Assembly: GCF_029852145.1 (NCBI RefSeq)
Contig: NC_079973.1
Coordinates: forward strand, 4,340,001-4,404,000
Direction: 5' to 3'
Origin: Microplitis mediator
Taxonomy: Eukaryota; Arthropoda; Insecta; Hymenoptera; Braconidae
Length of the DNA: 64,000 bases
A program made the position numbers and the translations under genes. This document shows positions 57,747-64,000 of the stretch, piece after piece (the first letter of the stretch is position 1; every line of letters begins with the position of its first letter). The notes below the pieces were generated by a model that saw nothing but the letters and a program-made list of their open reading frames with translations, had not been told where the DNA came from and made no database searches.

Positions 57747-58430
57747 AAAACAAGCGTCTTTTTTATCTTGCTCAATTTTTTTTATAATTTTTGTAAATAT
57801 ATTTATTGTTATTATTTATGTAGAATGTCTTGTATTAATTAATTCATTTTTTAAGATTTATTATTTATTTATTTATTTATTTAAATGAATTACTGTACAT
57901 AGAGCTGAATAAATTTTTTATTTTTCCTCATTAAAAAATTTTTATCTTTAATTATAAAAAAAATATTATTTCAACTAATTCAAATTATTTTTTGCCGTAG
58001 TCAGAAGTTGACTATCAAAATAGTAATTTTATCTCACTGTGATCTTGATTTTTATTTCCAAGCCCATTATGATAACGTCAAAATATTATTATTGTCAGCA
58101 AGAGATTAAAAAAGATTATTGAAAAATAAATAATAAAAAAAAAAAAAGTTTAATAAAAACAAAAGGTGTGGGTTTGTGATGGTATCGATAAAAAGTACAA
58201 TGAACTTAATTAACACGCGACTTGGACGGGATTAATAAGGAAAGAAAATTATCTTTGGACAGTAATATTTTTTGATTCAATTAAAACTTGAAGCTGGCTT
58301 AACTTTTTTATCATGAAGATAAGAATTTCTCAAAGCGGAATATTAGGAGTTATTAATGCTGACATATCTTTGAAAGTGTACGTTATTTGATAAATAAATG
58401 GCTTGAGCTTTGGTTAAAAAGTAAATGAGG
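57747..58430. other. Intergenic between the GGT genes
   Basis: GGT-1 3' flank with AATAAA signals near 57910, then AT-rich sequence. No gene or recognisable MITE. Confidence 0.5.
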
Positions 58431-58494
58431 TGGGAGGTATAGATTAAATGCTGATTCTTACAGTATGACTGGGATAGTTCGAGGTATATAATAG
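58431..58494 (+). promoter_or_regulatory. Core promoter of GGT gene 2
   Basis: The conserved module TGGGAGGTATAGATTAAA is followed by a TATA box (TATATAATAG, 58485-58494), 83 bp before the ATG, the same layout as GGT gene 1. Confidence 0.65.
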
Positions 58495-58567
58495 AGCTGT
58501 CATAGAGTCTAAGCACGTTAGTTAAATTTCAAATTTCGGTCTATCAACATCTTTTGACCGCTTCACC

Positions 58568-61500
58568 ATGTTTGGGTAAAACGATTATTTTTTTATAAAG
58601 TGTTAATTATTATTATTTTTTTAATCATTATGATGTAACGGACAGTATATATGTGAACACTGATTTTAATAATTTATTTAATTTTAATCATTTTGTACCT
58701 TGTCAAAATTTTTTCTTGTACTTTTTTTTAACTTTAACTTCTTGTACTTTGTACAAAATTTTTTCCTCGGTAAACAATACAATTTCAAATTTAACATAAA
58801 AAAAATTTTTTAATGATAATTTATCTTCTTAATTATCAATGCATTTGATTTGAATTTATCTTAATCAATTATCAGTCGTCAGTAACATCGTTGAGACCTT
58901 GACTTTGAAAAAAATTAACATCTAATTAAATATATTGTTTGATATTTATTTAAAAGTTTATGTATTTTTTTTACTAGATTAGAACATTTTTAAAGTCGAG
59001 GTCTTTACTGATATTACAAATCACGTACTGATTCACCTCAAATGCCGATCATAAGAATGCAATAAAATCACAAAACAGCGAAAGAATAATTGATTAGATA
59101 ATGAAATTTGAAATTTTGAATAAAATCTATTTTGCATTATCGCTTGCAAGTGAAAAAGTTTAAGAATTTATTTAAAGTCTTAAGATTGGCGGTGGAGTTT
59201 CGGTCCATCGAGGTCTTGGGAAACACAGAAGACTGGTCCCGCGATTTTCCTATCACTTTGTAGCAATTTGAAGTGGATTTGAAATAAAATCCATTTTTGA
59301 ATTATTGCTAAAATTAATTTAATTATTTACGGAAAAATAAATCTTACGAAAATGGAGATAATTTTCTTTCGAATTCAATTTAAACTGAAAACACAAATTG
59401 TTTTACTTTTATAGGAATACCGTGTCATTATAATCAACTAGTTAACGAATAATAATAATTATTGTTGTTATTAAAAAAAAAAAAAGATAAAAATTGTTAT
59501 TACAAAGTAGTAATGAAAACTTACCAAGTAACAAATAAAATCATCAGACTTCATCGGCAACTTTTCTTGATTTACTATCGGAAAAAATACAAATTAATAA
59601 GCCATTCATGTTTTAATTAAAAAAAACCTTGTGACATAAAATTAATATTCAAATCTTGTGATAATTTATTGAAAGTATCATCTATTATGTTCGTAAATAT
59701 CCTGTATACAATTTTATTCTCATAAACACCAGACAGAATATTTACTTTCCCGTTTAAAAAAATTAATAATTACGCCTAGTTATTAACATAAGCCTTGAAG
59801 TATTTGTAAAAATTCATGATTTACTTTTTACATATATTTATACAATAAAAATAAAATATAAATATATATAAAAAAATATAAGTATACAAAGTAAAAATAA
59901 AAATAAAAATAAAAATAGGAATATCTAGATCTCACAATAGTTGCAGTTAAATAACTTCTACTTGCATAATACCTATATCATTTTTTTTATCATAGTTTTA
60001 AATAAATTGCCGCTTATTTTAAATTATGAACTATCAACAATAATTGATAATTGTATTTTTAGCTTGTCCAAGAAAATAGTAATAACCGGAGTTGTAGGAC
60101 TCGCTGTTATTATAATTATTATTACTGCATGTGTTGTTTTTTTGACAAACTTCGAAGAAACTAAAAAAGAACGAAATTCAAAATTCATTAGTCCATCGTC
60201 CTTGGGAAAATATCAAAAGGTTTGTAAATTTTATAATTAATTGAAAGTAAAAATAAATTATATCAATTATAATAAAAGATAAATTATCGGTGTAAAAGGA
60301 TTACAACAATACTTTAATATCTTAACTTTATTTATTCAGTGACTTTCATTAATACCGTGGCTTAGTTAATACTTTATCATTGAAACTAATTTTTACCATA
60401 GAAAATCTATTGAAGCATAAATGCGTTCTCTTTCTTTACGATAAACCTTTTATTTATTCATAAGAAAAAAAAACTATGTCGAGATATGAATATAAAATAT
60501 TTGATGAATGTTAACTATATGAATAATTAATAATTATTTTATTAGGCTGCGGTATCAACTAATGGAGTAGAATGCGCGGAAATAGGAAATAATATGCTAC
60601 TGAAAAATGGTTCTGCTGTCGATGCTGCAATAGCGGCATTATTATGCGAAGGAGTCGCATCACTTCAAAGGTATTTATTAATGTTAAGTAATTTATTGTA
60701 TGAAATTGTCCAGTTTATTTGTAACTTAGTGAAGAGATTATTATTTTATATATTTGCGCGGTGACCGACCTAATGAACTTTGAAAATTGAACTTTACCAA
60801 TTTGAACTTCGGTAAAGTTGAACTTTTATGAATGAAACAACCTATTAAGATTCAAATATTATTTTTGATGAAAGAAAAAAAAGAAAGAAAGAAAAGATGA
60901 TGAAAGAAATCATCAAAAATTAATTTTTATGAAAAACAAATAAAAAAAAATTATTTTTGATGAAAGAAATACTAAATTACTCAAAGTTCAAATTTACCAA
61001 AGTTGAAATTGCCAAAGTTCAAATTTCCAAGTTCATTAGGTATGGAACCATTTGCGCCGCTGGAGTAATAAGATACTACAAAAAATTAGCGGAGTAAATC
61101 TGGAGTAAATGCGGAGCAGATGACTGTTTATTTATTTGATCCCTTCGGAATAAAATTCACAACTAAGGGAAGTTTAATTTAATTAATGAGTGAATGCGGA
61201 TTGAAATAAAATCTAGATCTCTCCGTGGAAAAAAAACAAACTCCTTATTTACTCCGTATTCGGAGTGATTTTTTTTAACTCCGGAACTTTTTGAACTTTT
61301 TAAACTCCTAGTGACGAAGTGAATTCGGATTTGAATAGAATCTGTAATCACTCCGAATTTACTCCCAATCTTTTCGAGTGTCATGATGATAATTAATCAA
61401 TAGTAAAACAGAATTTTTGAAATAAAAAATACAGTTTTTTTTCTTCCTACAATTAAGAATTAATTGTCATATTTTTTGTGTGCTGCCTAGTATGGGATTG

Positions 61501-63497
61501 GGAGGTGGATTTTTGATGACAATTTGGGACGCTAAAACTGGGAAAGCGGAATTCCTTAATGCTAGAGAAACTGCACCAGCTAAAGCTACAAGGGACATGT
61601 ACGATGGTAACGCCACTTCGTCTATGTACGGTAATTATTAACGCGTTAAATTATAAATTGAAAATAACTGAAACACAAAATGAATTACTATTTAGATAAT
61701 GAATGAATTTAGGTGGGAAAGCTGTAGCAGTTCCGGGAGAACTATTAGGGTACTGGGAAGCCCATAGGAAATACGGAAGACTCGATTGGGCAGATTTATT
61801 CACACCGACGATCGAACTTTGTGAGCGAGGAGCTTTGGTGACTTCTTATCTCGCTCAAGTATTATTGGGTAAAATATCTTATATCAAAGCCGAGCCTACT
61901 TTAGCTGAAATTCTTATCAATCCGCGAACAAATTCAACATGGAAGGTAATATCATATCTTCTACTTGGATCTTTTTATAAAATATTTATCAAAGTCTTTG
62001 AAGAAAATAAAATAATATATTTATTGCAGGTCGGAGACAGAATAAAGAGGCCGAGACTAGCAGAAACTTTGAAGGTGATAGCTAAATACAATGTCAGTGT
62101 CTTTTACAATGGGAGTATGGGTGAAGAAATCGTAAAAGAGATTCAAGGCTTTGGTGGAATTATTGAAATGAACGACTTACGGAATTACAGGTACAGTAAC
62201 AAGTTACTAACTGATAACAATATAATTTATTGTATGACAATATTTAATGTTGGTGATAACAGGGTCGAATGGAAGGAGCCAATAACATCAAAGCTCGGTA
62301 ATTTAACAATTCATTCGGCAGCATTACCCGGTTCAGGAGTAGTATTAACATTTATACTTAACGTACTCGAAAAATTTCTTCCTATGGGCATTAGCGAAGA
62401 AATATTCTGGCAGCGTATCGTAGAAACATTCAAATGGGCGTACGCTCACCGAACAGAGCTAGGCGACGATAGATTTGTTGAGTTAGGTACGTAAAAAAAA
62501 TAATAATATATACTAAATATGAGGAGAAACTCTCATGGTCATATATCAAGGATTCATTGACGAAGACTTACCAAGGATATAATTAATACTTTTTAGATGA
62601 ATTAATTTCCAATCTAACGTCCAAGAGTTACGCCGAAGAAATCCGTGAAAAAATAAAAGACAACTGGACAAGTAATGACCCCAAGTTTTACGGAGTAGTC
62701 ACGGATACTCCGATGGACTATGGAACTGCACAAGTATCCGTATTGGCTCCTGATGGCTCAGCGGTATCTGTAACATCAACAATAAATCAAATGTAAGGCT
62801 CAATCACAATGACAGTTATTCAATGTTTATAATTTATTCTTTTTTTTTTTTAATCATAGATTCGGAGCAATGATACGATCAAAGTCTACAGGAATAATAT
62901 TTAATGACGAAATGGATGATTTTAGTTCGCCAAATATAACTAATGGATTTGATTTACCTCCGTCACCAGCTAATTTCATAGTACCCGGCAAGAGACCTCT
63001 TAGTTCAATGACTCCCACGATCATTGTAAGCACTAGGGTTCACCCAATATTGATTTAATTTTTTAATTACCTTAATTTGGTAGGTCGATGAAACGGGAGA
63101 GGTCCAATTAGTTTTAGGAGCAGCAGGAGGTACAAAAATAACAACTGGAATAGCATCGACATTAATTTTGAACCTCTGGCGCGGGTATAACATCAAAGAG
63201 GCCGTCGATGCGAGACGGCTCCATCATCAAGTATGTAAACTTTTTAGAAAATTAAACTAGTGCATAATTAAACGAGTAATTGTTGATAATTATCATCTGC
63301 TGCAGTTGCTACCAATGAGGCTTGAAGCTGAGCCGAATTTTTCCGTAGAAATACTGGAATATTTAATGAGTCTAAAGCATAACGTCTCTTATTACGGAGG
63401 CTTAGGAAGCGCGGTGACGGCGATATCTAAAATAAATCATCCAGGTGTCACTGCCAACTCCGATTATCGTCGAGTCGGATCGATAGCTGGCTTCTAA
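58568..63497 (+). CDS. Gamma-glutamyl transpeptidase, copy 2, canonical active site
   Basis: Exons: 58568-58575, 60063-60219, 60546-60670, 61491-61630, 61713-61945, 62030-62190, 62263-62486, 62597-62792, 62860-63025, 63084-63230, 63306-63497; 582 residues, with intron positions and phases identical to copy 1. A type II membrane anchor is at about residues 8-29. Active-site residues are all of the usual kind: Arg122 (NARETAP), catalytic Thr393 (GTAQVSV), Thr411 and Asn413 (TSTIN), Glu432 and Asp435 (NDEMDD), PLSSM and GAAGG. It should be processed into two subunits at Thr393 and act on glutathione and its conjugates outside the cell. It shares a nearly identical central block (exons 5-8 with introns 5-7) with copy 1, though the flanking exons have diverged much more. 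Confidence 0.94.
60764..61046. mobile_element. Foldback element in GGT-2 intron 3
   Basis: CCGACCTAATGAACTTTGAA at the left pairs with TTCCAAGTTCATTAGGTATG at the right; internal GAACTTTACC / CCAAAGTTC units repeat several times. No coding capacity. Confidence 0.65.
61065..61385. repeat. Repeated 'ACTCCGAATTCACTCC' block, GGT-2 intron 3
   Basis: Same family as 57255-57525 with dense GGAGTAAAT, TTACTCCGTATTCGGAGTG and GAATTCGGATTTGAATAGAA units. The 73-codon minus-strand ORF over it is not supported as a gene. Confidence 0.6.
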
Positions 63498-63757
63498 TCA
63501 ATCTCAAACTAATTTTATCAGTCATGATAGCGTATTATCATCCTATTGTTAGATAATGTACATATTTTAGTCACTTCATTCAGTCATTCATTCATTTATT
63601 ACACCATTTAAAAGCTAAGATTTAATTTAATTATCATTAAAGGTTTATTTATTTCTACTTAATATTTTATACTGTATAAAATTAATTAAACTTTTATTGT
63701 ACAATTTACAAATAAATTAACAATTATAAAAAAAACAGGAGAAGCGATTGCTTTAAT

Positions 63758-64000
63758 TTAATTACTATCACTGCTAGACTCTGAAAGTCCCGCATCTTTT
63801 TTTATCATATTTTTTTTGCGCCGCGAATTTTGTCTGGCAGAATTTCCAGGGCCGACTCTGGATTTTCTGAATACTTCAATGGCTTTTAATTTTTTTTCCA
63901 ACGCCTCCGCTTTGTCTTTCTCTCTCTGCGGAATAACTTCTTGCAACTTTTCATTCTCTTTTATTTTTTTTAATTTTTCTTCTCTAGTCTCTCCCTCAGC
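63758..64000 (-). CDS. C-terminal fragment of an unidentified Lys/Glu-rich protein
   Basis: An open frame enters from the right edge and stops at 63758, giving 81 residues. It is highly charged, with a predicted helix or coiled coil (KLKKIKENEKLQEVIPQREK and EALEKKLKAIEVFRKSRVG), then a basic stretch (RQNSRRKKNMIKK) that could act as a nuclear localisation signal, and a serine-rich acidic tail ending SESSSDSN. The family is not recognised. The gene converges on GGT copy 2, with 260 bp between stop codons. The codon pattern and clean reading frame to the edge favour a real exon. Confidence 0.6.
   Translation of the reverse strand, partial: AEGETREEKLKKIKENEKLQEVIPQREKDKAEALEKKLKAIEVFRKSRVGPGNSARQNSRRKKNMIKKDAGLSESSSDSN

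Noticed and set aside
59150..59300. GC-richer patch in GGT-2 intron 1 (GGCGGTGGAGTTTCGGTCC...) as a possible exon
   Set aside because: No in-phase open frame with splice sites, and no counterpart in GGT copy 1.
1..64000. CRISPR array, bacterial operon, integrated polydnavirus segment or other viral gene
   Set aside because: No regular spacer-repeat array, no viral replication or structural motifs, and no circularisation-type junction recognised. The repeats are inverted-end MITEs and foldbacks.

Overview
The window is eukaryotic, very AT-rich and intron-rich, with single-copy animal genes spread through dense small non-autonomous DNA transposons. The gene content, the STING and 4E-BP proteins and a tandem pair of gamma-glutamyl transpeptidases (GGTs) suggest an insect, most likely a hymenopteran and plausibly a braconid parasitoid wasp. 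That placement is inference; no sequence search was possible.

Layout: 1-acyl-glycerol-3-phosphate acyltransferase (+, 2.6-4.5 kb); calcyclin-binding protein/SIP (-, 6.7-7.7 kb) with a perfect heat-shock element upstream; STING (+, 9.9-14.9 kb) with all cyclic-dinucleotide contact residues conserved; a repeat-filled gap (15-21 kb); macoilin (-, 21-27.5 kb); eIF4E-binding protein (-, 29.6-32.9 kb); S-formylglutathione hydrolase/esterase D (+, 34.3-36.3 kb); mitochondrial rhomboid PARL (-, 36.8-40.1 kb); Mediator subunit MED12 (+, 40.9-48.5 kb, one 6-kb exon); replication factor C subunit 4 (-, 49.5-52.4 kb); two tandem GGT genes (+, 53.5-57.7 and 58.6-63.5 kb); and the C-terminal end of an unidentified lysine-rich protein (-, 63.8-64.0 kb). 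Exon-intron models were built by hand from GT/AG borders, phase and family similarity, and every full-length model closes in frame.

The genes do not form an operon or one pathway. The most notable points are: (1) the GGT pair, where the upstream copy has lost three substrate-site residues that the downstream copy keeps, while a central block including introns is nearly identical between them, a gene-conversion signature; (2) an intact insect STING without an obvious C-terminal tail; (3) clear regulatory sites (heat-shock element at CacyBP, paired E2F sites at RFC4, E-boxes and a FOXO-like site between 4E-BP and esterase D); (4) a decayed copy of the RFC4 terminal exon in the MED12 3' flank; (5) at least a dozen distinct foldback/MITE families, several nested, including an inverted pair around the esterase D/PARL 3' ends.

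No tRNA, rRNA, CRISPR array, autonomous transposase or viral gene was recognised. Repeat boundaries are eye-estimated to a few bases.
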